Shown here: positions 7,854 to 16,668 of the stretch, one piece after another | How positions within the stretch are numbered: position 1 is the stretch's first letter | How the letters are laid out: every line of letters starts with the position of its first letter | Assembly (NCBI RefSeq): GCF_003610295.1 | Contig: NZ_RAPV01000002.1 | Location: forward strand, 186,001-250,000 | DNA: 64,000 nt | Source of the DNA: Paraburkholderia sp. BL23I1N1 | Lineage (GTDB): Bacteria > Pseudomonadota > Gammaproteobacteria > Burkholderiales > Burkholderiaceae | Direction: 5' to 3' | Notes under the pieces: model-generated | Told to the model about the DNA's origin: nothing | Databases searched by the model: none | What the model saw: the letters and a program-made list of their open reading frames with translations, nothing else | Position numbers and translations under genes: made by a program

Positions 7854-9320
7854 TCACATATCCCAATCGAAATCGTCGAGCGGCATGGCTCCCGGGTGCG
7901 CAACACGCGCCGTGCGGCGCCCCACCGGCGCTCTGTCAACTGTCGAAGTCGCCGAAGCCGCAGAGGCCGCCGACGCCGAGCGCGCATACGCCGACGCCGC
8001 CGCCTGTCCGGTAGCCGCTGCGCCCGCTGCACCGGCCGCGGTAGCCGGAATGCCGCCGCCGATCTCGCGAATCGTCAGTCCGTTCAGTTCGATGCCCGCT
8101 GCCGCGAGCCGTTGACGAAAACTCTCACCCTGCATTGCCAGTCGCGCCGCGCCGGCCGGACTCGCCTGCACGCGCGCGACGAGCCGCGAGCCGGTCAGCG
8201 TCAAGTCCGCATCGACGGTGCCGAGCGTGGGCAGCGAGAGCGTCAGCCGCGTACGCCACGGTTGGTCGTCCTCGCTTGCCATGCCGCCGCCGCTGCGGTC
8301 CCATTCGTCACCTTCCTGTTCGATGGTCCAGTCGAGCTTGGCGCCCGGCCATGCTTCGCCGGTCCAGCGAAACTGCCCGGTGGCGAGCAGATCGAGTTGC
8401 TGGCGCACCAAGGGAACGGTCGCGGGATGCACCGCGGCCGCCATCGATTGCGAGCTTTGCGATGACCCGCCGTCGGCCAGTTGCGCCGCGGCGCTTCTTA
8501 AGCTCGAGTGCGCGGGCTGGCCGTTCAGGTCGGAAAGAGAACTCGCCAGCACCTCACCGGCTACGAAGCGCGCGGCCTGCGCGGTCTGGATCGACGGCAT
8601 CGCACGCGCTGCTGCGTTGCCGTCCGGCGAGCCGTTGGCCGGACCGTTGGGTCCCGCGCCCATGCCCTGCCGAGGTGCCCCATTGGGAGAAGAAGCCTGA
8701 TCGGCGTCGCTCGCCCAGTCGAGCGGCAATTGCGCGGCGGCGGCCACCAGTTTGTTTTGCGCCTCGCCAGCCAGCGCGGCAGGCGGCCGCTGGCCCGCCA
8801 GCCATTGCGCGAGATGGGATTCGTAAAAGAGGCCGCTTTCGCTGACCGTCTGTTCGAGCGCGGCCGCGAGGGCGGCGACCGGCACCTGAGCCGCCGCCAC
8901 ATTGGTGGTGGCTGCGGTACTGGCGGCACCCGTCGTACCGGCAGTAGCGGCAGCACCGGCTGTATTCGGATTCGCGGATGAAGCCGCGGGCGTAGCCGCC
9001 GTATCGAAGAGCGGCAAGCCGCCGGCTTCGACGTCGAGCGCCGGCGCGGCCGGCCAGATCGGCGTCTGGCCGAGCACCGCCGGAGTCGCCTCGCCGCCTG
9101 AGTTCACGATCGCATTGAGCGTCAGTGCGACGGCGGACAGCGCGGTTTGCGCGGAAGCCGGCGGTGCCGCAGGCGGCGAAACCGGCGTGGTATTGAGAAC
9201 CTCGGCATCGACGCCCGCCGCGCCAGTCTGCGAGGCCGTCGCGCTACCCGGCGCGAGGTTGAGCAGACTGTCGACCCGGTTCGCGAGCAGCGAAGTGACG
9301 ACCGTGTCGATTCCGTTCAT
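7854..9320 (-). CDS. FliK-like hook-length control family protein
   Basis: This 488-residue protein starts at ATG 9320 with AAGGAAT upstream. The N-terminal two-thirds is Ala/Pro/Thr-rich and low in complexity. The C-terminal part (about 335-440) carries the FliK-type C-terminal domain pattern: WTIEQEG, TRLTLSLPTLGTVDADLTLTG, RLVARVQASPAGAARLA, LRQRLAAAGIELNGLTI. FliK measures the hook and, by contacting FlhB, stops rod/hook export. A second and more canonical fliK lies at 16669-18219, so this is a paralogue. It is followed immediately by the FlhB-domain protein. Assigning fliK to this copy alone would be wrong. Confidence 0.8.
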   Translation of the reverse strand: MNGIDTVVTSLLANRVDSLLNLAPGSATASQTGAAGVDAEVLNTTPVSPPAAPPASAQTALSAVALTLNAIVNSGGEATPAVLGQTPIWPAAPALDVEAGGLPLFDTAATPAASSANPNTAGAAATAGTTGAASTAATTNVAAAQVPVAALAAALEQTVSESGLFYESHLAQWLAGQRPPAALAGEAQNKLVAAAAQLPLDWASDADQASSPNGAPRQGMGAGPNGPANGSPDGNAAARAMPSIQTAQAARFVAGEVLASSLSDLNGQPAHSSLRSAAAQLADGGSSQSSQSMAAAVHPATVPLVRQQLDLLATGQFRWTGEAWPGAKLDWTIEQEGDEWDRSGGGMASEDDQPWRTRLTLSLPTLGTVDADLTLTGSRLVARVQASPAGAARLAMQGESFRQRLAAAGIELNGLTIREIGGGIPATAAGAAGAAATGQAAASAYARSASAASAASATSTVDRAPVGRRTARVAHPGAMPLDDFDWDM

Positions 9321-9401
9321 ACCGATTCCTTGGTCGCATTGACTGCGACGCGCTCAAATTCAGTCAGGCGGACTCATGCAGCACGCGGGCCGCCGGCACT
9401 C

Positions 9402-9728
9402 TCAGCGCGCCCCGTACAGTTCTTTGAGTACGCGGGTCGGCCGTCCGGCGAACAGCGCCGACAGATTGGCCATGCGCGGATTCGCCAGATCGCGGATCGC
9501 AGCGTCGTCGGCCAGGATCTGACGGATCAGCGCGTACTTGCGCAGGCGCTCCGCATCGTCCAGGCTGACGCCGGTTTCCGCGTCTTTCAACGCGTCCACC
9601 AGCTTCCGATATTCCTCCTGCAAGTGGACCAGATCGTTCCACAGGGCTCGCCGGGCAGCCGTCAGCATGCGGCGGGAAATCGCTGCAATCGCCTCGTAGC
9701 GGGCGAAATATTCTGCGTTTGATGTCAT
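9402..9728 (-). CDS. fliT: Flagellar export chaperone FliT
   Basis: This 108-residue protein starts at ATG 9728, overlapping the fliS stop (ATGA). It is predicted all-helical with a central coiled-coil-like stretch (WNDLVHLQEEYRKLVDALKDAETG) and a C-terminal helix, as expected of FliT, which chaperones the filament cap protein FliD and, in enterics, binds FlhDC. FliT diverges widely in sequence, so the assignment leans on size, helicity and its position directly after fliS. The minus-strand order is fliS-fliT, then the FliK-like and FlhB-domain genes. Confidence 0.8.
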   Translation of the reverse strand: MTSNAEYFARYEAIAAISRRMLTAARRALWNDLVHLQEEYRKLVDALKDAETGVSLDDAERLRKYALIRQILADDAAIRDLANPRMANLSALFAGRPTRVLKELYGAR

Positions 9729-10159
9729 CTCATGCTTTCCGCGGCCGGCTGGACAGCCATCCGCGCGATCTCCGGGGCGATCCCGATCCATGCCTCTTCG
9801 AGTGTCGCCAGCAGGCCATCGACCTCGACCAGCATCGCCTCGCTTTGTTTTATGTTGGCTTCGAGCAGCCGGCGCGACATATAGCTATATAGCGCGTCCA
9901 ACCGCTCTGCAATCTCGCCGCCTACCTCAAGGTTTAGCGACAGTTGCAGCCCGCTTTCGACGATCTGAATCGCCTTGCCGATCGCCTCTCCACGAGCCGG
10001 CACATTGCCTTGCTGCACATGCATGCGAGCTTGCGCGATCGCTTGCCGGGCGCCCTGATACAACATCACGATCAGACGATGCGGACTCGCGCCCATCACC
10101 CCTGTCTCGACGCCGACGCGTGCGTACGCATTGGCTCCAGAGTGTCCTGGGGAAAACAT
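9725..10159 (-). CDS. fliS: Flagellin export chaperone FliS
   Basis: This 144-residue protein starts at ATG 10159 behind GAGGAGGAG. It has the FliS pattern: the helix YARVGVETGVMGASPHRLIVMLYQGARQAI, where NAYxxV...SPxxLIxMLYxGA is the family signature, and a second-helix region IQIVESGLQLSLNLEVGGEIAERLDALYSYMSRRL. FliS binds the C-terminus of flagellin in the cytoplasm and prevents premature polymerisation. It heads the fliS-fliT-FliK-like-FlhB-domain operon and has a sigma-28 promoter about 90 bases upstream. The flagellin and fliD genes themselves are not in this window. Confidence 0.95.
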   Translation of the reverse strand: MFSPGHSGANAYARVGVETGVMGASPHRLIVMLYQGARQAIAQARMHVQQGNVPARGEAIGKAIQIVESGLQLSLNLEVGGEIAERLDALYSYMSRRLLEANIKQSEAMLVEVDGLLATLEEAWIGIAPEIARMAVQPAAESMR

Positions 10160-10245
10160 CGGCGCTCCTCCTCTCTGCTACTGCGGTTGGTCGTGGCCTC
10201 CCAATCCTGGCACGTTGCCGCACCCGGATTTCTGCCTGTATCTGG

Positions 10246-10273
10246 TTATCGGATAGGCAGCGGGAAAGCTTTA
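10246..10273 (-). promoter_or_regulatory. FliA (sigma-28) promoter for fliS
   Basis: On the minus strand TAAAGCTT (10266-10273) is followed after 12 bases by TCCGATAA (10246-10253), close to the sigma-28 consensus TAAAGTTT-N11-GCCGATAA. It lies 87 bases before the fliS start. Confidence 0.8.
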
Positions 10274-10335
10274 GTCCGTTGTAAGGAGGATTAAGGAGCC
10301 GATAGGTGCGATATCGCGCTGAGCGTGGCAAGGCC

Positions 10336-10448
10336 GCCCGCCGCGAAGCGCCTCGAGAGCGCGGCGGGCAGACTGTCCTGCCGTACAACCGCACAGCGTT
10401 GTATCCGGGCGCAGGCATTCGGGCGGGCGGAACCGCTTTGCCGCCCGA
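10336..10448 (-). terminator. Two tandem GC hairpins downstream of fliE
   Basis: Just after the fliE stop, TCGGGCGG (10419-10426) pairs with CCGCCCGA (10441-10448). A second hairpin of GCCCGCCGCG (10336-10345) with CGCGGCGGGC (10360-10369) follows. Neither has a good U-tract. They are plausible terminators separating fliE from the fliS promoter. Confidence 0.45.
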
Positions 10449-10455
10449 GTCGCAC

Positions 10456-10791
10456 TTACACCGACATCTGCATGATGTCGTTATAGGCCGTCACCAGTTT
10501 GTTGCGCACCTGCAAGCCGAACTGGAAGCCGATGTTGGCCTTCTGCCCGTCGACCATTACGTCGTTCAGCGAGACATTCGACGCGCCGAGCTCGAACGCC
10601 TGCGCTTCGCCGGCCGCCTTGGTCTGATCGCCGCTGATCTTGTCCAACGACGCCTTCAGCGCCGAGGCAAAACCGCCGGCCGTCGCCGCGCCGGACTGGT
10701 CGGCGACCGGGCTATTGCCGCCGGCCGCTTGCGCCGCCATCGACTGCATCTGTTGCAGCGCCGACGAGAGCGCGTTCACGGGCAAAGTCAT
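10456..10791 (-). CDS. fliE: Flagellar hook-basal body protein FliE
   Basis: This 111-residue protein starts at ATG 10791 behind AGGAGAG. The C-terminal half is typical of Fli[30 protein letters not shown], then [40 protein letters not shown]. FliE sits at the junction between the MS-ring (FliF) and the proximal rod and is among the first proteins exported. The gene is divergent from fliF, with a 237-base shared upstream region that must hold both promoters. Confidence 0.95.
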   Translation of the reverse strand: MTLPVNALSSALQQMQSMAAQAAGGNSPVADQSGAATAGGFASALKASLDKISGDQTKAAGEAQAFELGASNVSLNDVMVDGQKANIGFQFGLQVRNKLVTAYNDIMQMSV

Positions 10792-11028
10792 GTTCTCTCC
10801 TGGGAATGACGACCGGCATGCCGGAAACCGTACCGATCTGGACGAAAGCATAGCAGCGGGTCATACGGGAAAGCCCCGAAACTAGGGGGGAAACCCGGCT
10901 CTATTCAAGCAATCGGGTTGGGCGGCGCTGCGGATAATTTCAATGGTGAAAGTCTCTGTCCGCACGCCCGCCGACCCTCGGTGCGCTCAAGCGGCAGAAC
11001 GCAAAGGCATCCCGGAGATACCCGACGC

Positions 11029-12828
11029 ATGGATTCGTCAGCCAACTCTTTGATCAACCCCGACGCCCGCATGGGCCTCGCCGGCGCGCAGCCCGGCGCC
11101 GGTGCTGCCGGCACTGGCCAGGCCGGCGCCGCCGCGGACCTCGGCGGCCTGGGGAGCAACCTGGGCGGCAACTTCGGCCAGCGTCTGTCGGGTCTCGCGC
11201 AAATGCGTGGCAACCCGCGCGCCCCGCTGATATTCGCGGTCGCGTTGCTGGTCGCGATCGTAGCGGGCCTGCTCCTGTGGTCGCGCGCGCCGGACTACAA
11301 GGTGCTGTATAGCAACCTGTCGGACCGCGACGGCGGCGCCATCATCACCGCGTTGCAGGCAGCCAATATCCCCTACAAGTTCTCCGACGCCGGTGGCGCA
11401 ATCCTCGTGCCGTCCGACCAGGTGCATGAAATGCGCCTGCGTCTGGCTTCGCAAGGTCTGCCCAAGAGCGGTTCGGTCGGTTTCGAACTGATGGACAACC
11501 AGAAGTTCGGCATCAGCCAGTTCGCCGAGCAGATCAATTATCAACGCTCGCTGGAAGGCGAGCTGGAGCGCACAATCGAATCGATTTCGTCGGTGAAGTC
11601 GGCGCGGGTGCATCTGGCCATTCCGAAGCCCTCCGTGTTCGTGCGCGACAAGGAAGCGCCATCGGCCTCCGTGCTGGTCAATCTCTACCCGGGCCGTGCG
11701 CTCGACGAAGGCCAGGTGCTGGCGATCACCCATATGGTGTCGTCGGCGGTGCCGGATATGCCGGTGAAGGGCGTGACCATCCTCGATCAGGACGGCAACC
11801 TGCTGACGCAGCCGTCCACCGGCAGCGGTCTGGACGCTTCGCAACTCAAGTACCGCCAGCAGATCGAGCGCAACACCCAGCAACGCATCGACGCGATCCT
11901 GTCGCCCCTGTTCGGTTCCGGCAACGCGCACTCGCAGGTCAGCGCCGACATCGACTTTTCGCGCAGCGAGCAGACCTCGGAAAACTACGGTCCGAACGGC
12001 ACCCCGCAGCAGGCGGCGATCCGCAGCCAGCAATCGAGCACCGCCACCGAAATGTCGCAAGCCGCGGCCTCGGGCGTGCCGGGCGCGCTGTCGAACCAGC
12101 CGCCGCAGCCGGCTTCCGCGCCGATCACCGCGGGTAACGGCTCGCCTGGCGTGACGACCACGCCGGTCAGCGACCGCAAGGACTCGACCACCAACTACGA
12201 ACTCGACAAGACCGTGCGGCATTCGGAGCGGCCGATGGGCGGCATCAAGCGTCTCTCGGTGGCGGTGGTGGTCAACTATTTGCGGGTGGTCGACGCCAAG
12301 GGTCACGCGACCATGCAGCCGGTTACCGCCGACAAGCTCGCGCAGGTCAATCAGTTGGTGAAGGACGCGATGGGTTTCGACCAGGCGCGCGGCGACTCGG
12401 TCAACGTGGTCAACAGTCCGTTCACCACCGACGTCGACCCGGATGCCGACCTGCCGTGGTGGCGCACGCCGGAGATGATCGCGCTCGCCAAGCAGATCGC
12501 GACCTACCTCGGCATCGCCGCAGTCGCCCTGTTCCTCTACTTCGTGATGGTGAAGCCGGCGCTGCGCCGCGCTTTCCCGCCGCCGGAGTCGGCTACCGCC
12601 GCGGCGCTGCCGTCGCCCGACGAGCCGATCCTGCTGGACGGCATTCCCGCCGCCGAGCGCGCGGGCGCGGCCGACGTCGCCGAACTGGAAGGCGATAGTG
12701 AAATGCTCGCGCTGGAAAACTCGAAACACAAATACGAACGGAATCTGGAATTCGCGCGCAACATCGCGCGTCAGGATCCGAAGATCGTCGCAACCGTCGT
12801 GAAAAATTGGGTGTCCGATGAGCGCTGA
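11029..12828 (+). CDS. fliF: Flagellar MS-ring protein FliF
   Basis: This 599-residue protein starts at ATG 11029 with CGGAGA upstream; an earlier in-frame ATG at 10918 has no family similarity. Two membrane segments are visible, about residues 66-84 (PLIFAVALLVAIVAGLLLW) and near 485-505 (IATYLGIAAVALFLYFVMV). Between them lies the periplasmic ring-building part with PDYKVLYSNLSDRDGGAI and the YscJ-like region RSLEGELERTIESISSVKSARVHLAIPKPSVF. The cytoplasmic C-terminal tail (LEFARNIARQDPKIVATVVKNWVS) is the FliG-binding helix. It overlaps fliG by 11 bases and heads fliFGHIJK. Confidence 0.97.
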   Translation: MDSSANSLINPDARMGLAGAQPGAGAAGTGQAGAAADLGGLGSNLGGNFGQRLSGLAQMRGNPRAPLIFAVALLVAIVAGLLLWSRAPDYKVLYSNLSDRDGGAIITALQAANIPYKFSDAGGAILVPSDQVHEMRLRLASQGLPKSGSVGFELMDNQKFGISQFAEQINYQRSLEGELERTIESISSVKSARVHLAIPKPSVFVRDKEAPSASVLVNLYPGRALDEGQVLAITHMVSSAVPDMPVKGVTILDQDGNLLTQPSTGSGLDASQLKYRQQIERNTQQRIDAILSPLFGSGNAHSQVSADIDFSRSEQTSENYGPNGTPQQAAIRSQQSSTATEMSQAAASGVPGALSNQPPQPASAPITAGNGSPGVTTTPVSDRKDSTTNYELDKTVRHSERPMGGIKRLSVAVVVNYLRVVDAKGHATMQPVTADKLAQVNQLVKDAMGFDQARGDSVNVVNSPFTTDVDPDADLPWWRTPEMIALAKQIATYLGIAAVALFLYFVMVKPALRRAFPPPESATAAALPSPDEPILLDGIPAAERAGAADVAELEGDSEMLALENSKHKYERNLEFARNIARQDPKIVATVVKNWVSDER

Positions 12829-13813
12829 AGGCGTAATGAAGAGCGCGCTCCTGCTGATGTCGATCGGCGAGGAAGAAGCCGCGCAGGTGTTCAAATTCCT
12901 CGGGCCGCGTGAGGTCCAGAAGATCGGCGTCGCGATGGCCGCGCTGAAGAACGTGACGCGCGAGCAGGTCGACGAAGTCTTGCAGGAATTCGTGCGCGAA
13001 GCCGAGCAGCACACCGCCCTTTCGCTCGATTCGAGCGACTACATCCGTTCGGTGCTGACCAAGGCGCTCGGCGACGACAAGGCCGGCGCGATCATCGACC
13101 GGATTCTGCAGGGCAGCGACACCAGCGGGATCGAAGGCCTCAAGTGGATGGACTCCGCCGCGGTGGCCGAGCTCATCAAGAACGAACACCCGCAGATCAT
13201 CGCGACTATCCTCGTTCACCTGGACCGCGATCAGGCGTCAGAAATCGTCGCCTGTTTCACCGAGCGTCTGCGCAACGACGTGCTGTTGCGGATCGCGACG
13301 CTCGACGGTATCCAGCCGGCCGCGCTGCGCGAACTCGACGACGTGCTGACCGGCCTCCTGTCCGGCAGCGACAACCTCAAGCGCAGCCCGATGGGCGGCA
13401 TCCGCACGGCGGCCGAAATTCTCAACTTCATGTCGAGCAACCATGAAGAAGGCGTCATCGAGAACGTTCGCCAATACGACGCGGAACTCGCGCAGAAGAT
13501 CATTGATCAGATGTTTGTGTTCGAGAACCTGCTCGATCTGGAAGACCGCGCGATCCAGCTGTTGCTGAAGGAAGTCGAGTCCGAGGCGTTGATCATCTCG
13601 CTGAAGGGCGCGCCGCCCGCGCTGCGCCAGAAGTTCCTGTCGAACATGTCGCAGCGTGCTGCCGAACTGCTCGCCGAAGACCTCGATGCGCGCGGCCCGG
13701 TCCGCGTCTCCGAAGTCGAGACGCAGCAGCGCCGCATCCTGCAGATCGTGCGCAATCTGGCGGAAAGCGGCCAGATCGTTCTAGGCGGCAAGGCGGAAGA
13801 TGCATATGTCTGA
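12818..13813 (+). CDS. fliG: Flagellar motor switch protein FliG
   Basis: This 331-residue protein has the usual FliG length. Its start codon lies inside the end of fliF. The N-terminal domain binds FliF. The middle EHPQIIATILVHLDRDQASEIVACF carries the EHPQ motif contacting FliM. The C-terminal domain holds the charged torque helix (DLEDRAIQLLLKEVESEALIISLKGA), with charges expected to face the MotA stator. GGIRTAAEILNFM is the conserved Gly-Gly-linked region. It acts on the cytoplasmic face of the MS-ring and controls rotation direction. The next gene, fliH, overlaps its end. Confidence 0.97.
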   Translation: MSAEGVMKSALLLMSIGEEEAAQVFKFLGPREVQKIGVAMAALKNVTREQVDEVLQEFVREAEQHTALSLDSSDYIRSVLTKALGDDKAGAIIDRILQGSDTSGIEGLKWMDSAAVAELIKNEHPQIIATILVHLDRDQASEIVACFTERLRNDVLLRIATLDGIQPAALRELDDVLTGLLSGSDNLKRSPMGGIRTAAEILNFMSSNHEEGVIENVRQYDAELAQKIIDQMFVFENLLDLEDRAIQLLLKEVESEALIISLKGAPPALRQKFLSNMSQRAAELLAEDLDARGPVRVSEVETQQRRILQIVRNLAESGQIVLGGKAEDAYV

Positions 13814-14483
13814 TCAGAACTCCGCAGCAAAGGAAAGGCTCTCGGCCTACCAGCGCTGGGAGATGGCCTCGTTCGATCCGGTGCCGCCGGCGCCGCCCGA
13901 ACCTGAAGTCGACGACGGCGCGTTCGAAGCCGAGCTCGAACGTCTGCGCGACGCCGCGCATGCACAGGGCATCGCGACAGGTCATGTAGCCGGGCAGGCG
14001 CTCGGTTATCAGGCCGGTTACGACCAGGGTCACGCTCAAGGTTTCGAGCAGGGCCAGAGCGAAGCGCGCGAAGAAGTGGCGCGTCTCGCGGCGCTGGCCG
14101 AGACGTTCAAGGCGGCGCTCGACGGAGCGCAAGGCGCGATCTCCGAAACGCTGGTCGCGTTGGCGCTAGACATCGCCCAGCAGGTGGTGCGCCAGCACGT
14201 GCAGCACGATCCGACCGCGCTGATTGCCGCCGCCCGTGAGGTGCTGGCTACCGAGCCGGCGCTGGTCGGTGCACCGGCGCTGATCGTCAGCCCCGCCGAT
14301 CTGCCGGTCGTCGAAGCCTATCTGATGGAAGAACTGCAAACGCGCGGCTGGACCGTGCGGACCGATCCGGCGGTTGAACGCGGCGGTTGCCGCGCGCAAG
14401 CCGGCACCGGCGAGGTAGACGCCGGCATCGACACGCGCTGGGAGCGCGTCGCCGCCGCGCTTGGCAAGGTGAGCACATGGTGA
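13806..14483 (+). CDS. fliH: Flagellar assembly protein FliH
   Basis: This 225-residue protein is read from ATG 13806, preferred over ATG 13800 because GCGGAAG then lies at normal distance. The central helix contains repeated GxxxG-type spacing ([33 protein letters not shown]), a hallmark of FliH. The C-terminal half ([17 protein letters not shown] onward) resembles the peripheral-stalk E-subunit-like domain. FliH dimers bind and restrain the export ATPase FliI and tether it to the export gate. The gene overlaps fliG by 8 bases and fliI by 7. Confidence 0.95.
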   Translation: MSDQNSAAKERLSAYQRWEMASFDPVPPAPPEPEVDDGAFEAELERLRDAAHAQGIATGHVAGQALGYQAGYDQGHAQGFEQGQSEAREEVARLAALAETFKAALDGAQGAISETLVALALDIAQQVVRQHVQHDPTALIAAAREVLATEPALVGAPALIVSPADLPVVEAYLMEELQTRGWTVRTDPAVERGGCRAQAGTGEVDAGIDTRWERVAAALGKVSTW

Positions 14484-16156
14484 AGCCGACGCTCGAGGAT
14501 ATCCGCGCAAGCGACCTGACGCCGCTCGAACGCGAGTTGGCGCTGGCATCGTTCGGCGCCGAGGCGCTGGCGGATGTCCCGGCGGCGGTGACGCCCGCCG
14601 CGGCTGCAGTCGCGGCGATCGACGCCGCGTTGCGCGGTCCGGGCGCTGGGCACCCGGCGAAGGGCACGGCGGCCAGCCGCGTGTTCGCCACGTCCGCCAC
14701 TGCCGATGCCGCTTCGAATACCGCCTCTTCACGTCCTGCTTCACCCCCTCCCGCCCCGTACGATCCCGCACTCGACAGCAACCCGCACATGCAAGCCTGG
14801 CGTGGCCGGCTCGACGCACTGCGCGCCCGCAACGCCATCGCCAAGCCGATGCGTGCCTGCGGACGCCTGACGCGCGCCGCCGGTCTGGTGCTCGAAGCGG
14901 TCGGCCTGCGCCTTTCGGTGGGTGCCGAAGTGATGATCGAACTGCCGTTCGGCAGTTCGCTGGCAATGGCCGAAGCGGAAGTCGTCGGCTTCTCCGGCGA
15001 CAAGCTGTTTCTGATGCCGACCACCGAAGTGATCGGCCTGCTGCCCGGCGCGCGCGTCTATCCGCTCGAAAGCGCACCGATCGCCGATCCGATGGCGGGC
15101 GCGAAACGCCTGCCGGTCGGCTGGGAATTGCTCGGCCGCGTGCTGGATGCGTCCGGCCGCCCGCTCGACGGCCTCGGCCCGCTCGGCGCGCATGCCGATG
15201 CGCCGCTCTCCGCGCCGGTCATCAACCCCCTGAACCGCGAACCGATTCACAAGGTGCTCGACGTCGGCGTGCGCGCGATCAACGCGCTCCTGACCGTGGG
15301 CCGCGGCCAGCGCATGGGCCTGTTCGCCGGTTCGGGCGTCGGTAAATCGGTGCTGCTCGGCACGATGGCGCGCTACACCAGCGCCGAGGTGATCGTGATC
15401 GGCCTGATCGGCGAACGCGGCCGCGAAGTGAAGGAATTCATCGAGCAGATTCTCGGCGAGGAAGGCCTCGCGCGCTCCGTCGTCATCGCGGCGCCGGCCG
15501 ACGTCTCACCGCTCTTGCGAATGCAGGCTGCGTCGTACTCGACCTCGCTCGCCGAATATTTCCGCGACCAGGGCAAGCACGTGCTGCTGCTGATGGATTC
15601 GCTGACCCGTTACGCGATGGCGCAGCGCGAGATCGCGCTGGCCGTGGGCGAGCCGCCCGCCACCAAGGGTTATCCGCCTTCGGTGTTCGCCAAACTGCCG
15701 GCGCTCGTCGAGCGAACCGGCAACGGCCCGGCGGGCGGCGGTTCAATCACCGCGTTCTACACCGTGCTCACCGAAGGCGACGACCAGCAGGATCCGATCG
15801 CCGACTCCGCGCGCGCGATTCTCGACGGCCACATCGTGCTGTCGCGCTCGCTCGCCGAGGCCGGGCATTATCCGGCGATCGACATCGAAGCCTCGATTAG
15901 CCGGGCAATGACCGCGCTGATCGACGATAACCATCTGGAAAAGACGCGTATGTTCAAGCAGATGCTGTCGCGCTATCAGCGCAACCGCGATCTGATCAAC
16001 GTCGGCGCCTATTCGAGCGGGCGCGACGCGCTGCTCGACCGGGCGATTGCGTTGTACCCGCGGATGGAAGCGTTTTTGCAGCAAGGCTTTCGCGAATGCG
16101 CGAATTTTGAACCGAGTCTCGAGATGCTGGACGCTCTGTTTGCCCAAGGAGGCTGA
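14477..16156 (+). CDS. fliI: Flagellum-specific export ATPase FliI
   Basis: This 559-residue protein starts at ATG 14477, overlapping the fliH stop. Walker A is GSGVGKS near residues 285-291. Walker B is [13 protein letters not shown], and the conserved [12 protein letters not shown] and SRAMTALI follow. It forms a hexamer at the export gate with FliH and FliJ. Compared with the usual 440-460 residues it carries an extra Ala-rich N-terminal stretch (about residues 30-105) between the FliH-binding helix and the catalytic core. Confidence 0.97.
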   Translation: MVKPTLEDIRASDLTPLERELALASFGAEALADVPAAVTPAAAAVAAIDAALRGPGAGHPAKGTAASRVFATSATADAASNTASSRPASPPPAPYDPALDSNPHMQAWRGRLDALRARNAIAKPMRACGRLTRAAGLVLEAVGLRLSVGAEVMIELPFGSSLAMAEAEVVGFSGDKLFLMPTTEVIGLLPGARVYPLESAPIADPMAGAKRLPVGWELLGRVLDASGRPLDGLGPLGAHADAPLSAPVINPLNREPIHKVLDVGVRAINALLTVGRGQRMGLFAGSGVGKSVLLGTMARYTSAEVIVIGLIGERGREVKEFIEQILGEEGLARSVVIAAPADVSPLLRMQAASYSTSLAEYFRDQGKHVLLLMDSLTRYAMAQREIALAVGEPPATKGYPPSVFAKLPALVERTGNGPAGGGSITAFYTVLTEGDDQQDPIADSARAILDGHIVLSRSLAEAGHYPAIDIEASISRAMTALIDDNHLEKTRMFKQMLSRYQRNRDLINVGAYSSGRDALLDRAIALYPRMEAFLQQGFRECANFEPSLEMLDALFAQGG

Positions 16157-16158
16157 CG

Positions 16159-16608
16159 ATGGCGAAACACTTTCCGATCAAGACACTCATCGGCCTTGCC
16201 CAGGACGATGTGGATGCCGCCGCACAACGTTTGGGCCGCGCGCAGCGCGAGCGCAACGACGTGCAGTCGCAACTTGACTCGCTGGTGCAGTATCGCGACG
16301 AATATCACGCGCGTTTCACGGCAACCGCCCAGACTGGCATGCCTGCCGGCAACATGCGCAATTTCCAGGCGTTCATCGACACGCTCGACGCCGCCATCGA
16401 ACAGCAGCGCAACCTGCTGGTCACGGCGAATGCCCGCGTCGAGGCCGCCAAGCCCGACTGGCAGCGCCAGAAGCAGAAGCTCGGCTCGTATGAAGTGCTG
16501 CAGGCGCGTGGCGAAGCCGCCGAAGCGAAAACCATGGCGCGGCGCGATCAGCGCGACGCCGACGAACATGCCGCCCGCATTCTGAGGATGCGTGCCGAGG
16601 GCGTTTGA
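16159..16608 (+). CDS. fliJ: Flagellar export protein FliJ
   Basis: This 149-residue protein starts at ATG 16159 behind AGGAGG, two bases after fliI. It is predicted to be one long antiparallel coiled coil, rich in Arg, Gln and Glu (GRAQRERNDVQSQLDSLVQYRDEY; TLDAAIEQQRNLLVTANARVEAAKPDWQRQKQKLGSYEVL). FliJ inserts into the FliI hexamer, much as gamma does in F1-ATPase, and links it to FlhA while recycling chaperones. The length is normal for the family. Confidence 0.93.
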   Translation: MAKHFPIKTLIGLAQDDVDAAAQRLGRAQRERNDVQSQLDSLVQYRDEYHARFTATAQTGMPAGNMRNFQAFIDTLDAAIEQQRNLLVTANARVEAAKPDWQRQKQKLGSYEVLQARGEAAEAKTMARRDQRDADEHAARILRMRAEGV

Positions 16609-16668
16609 CGCACCGGGCGCCGCCTCGATTGACCGAACACCCCGTTTGACGGATTGACAGGATCCCCT

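Noticed and set aside
11038..13014. Very long open frame antisense to fliF/fliG
   Set aside because: High-GC third positions keep the opposite frame open. The product is Arg/His-rich with no family resemblance, while the sense strand is clearly fliF and fliG.
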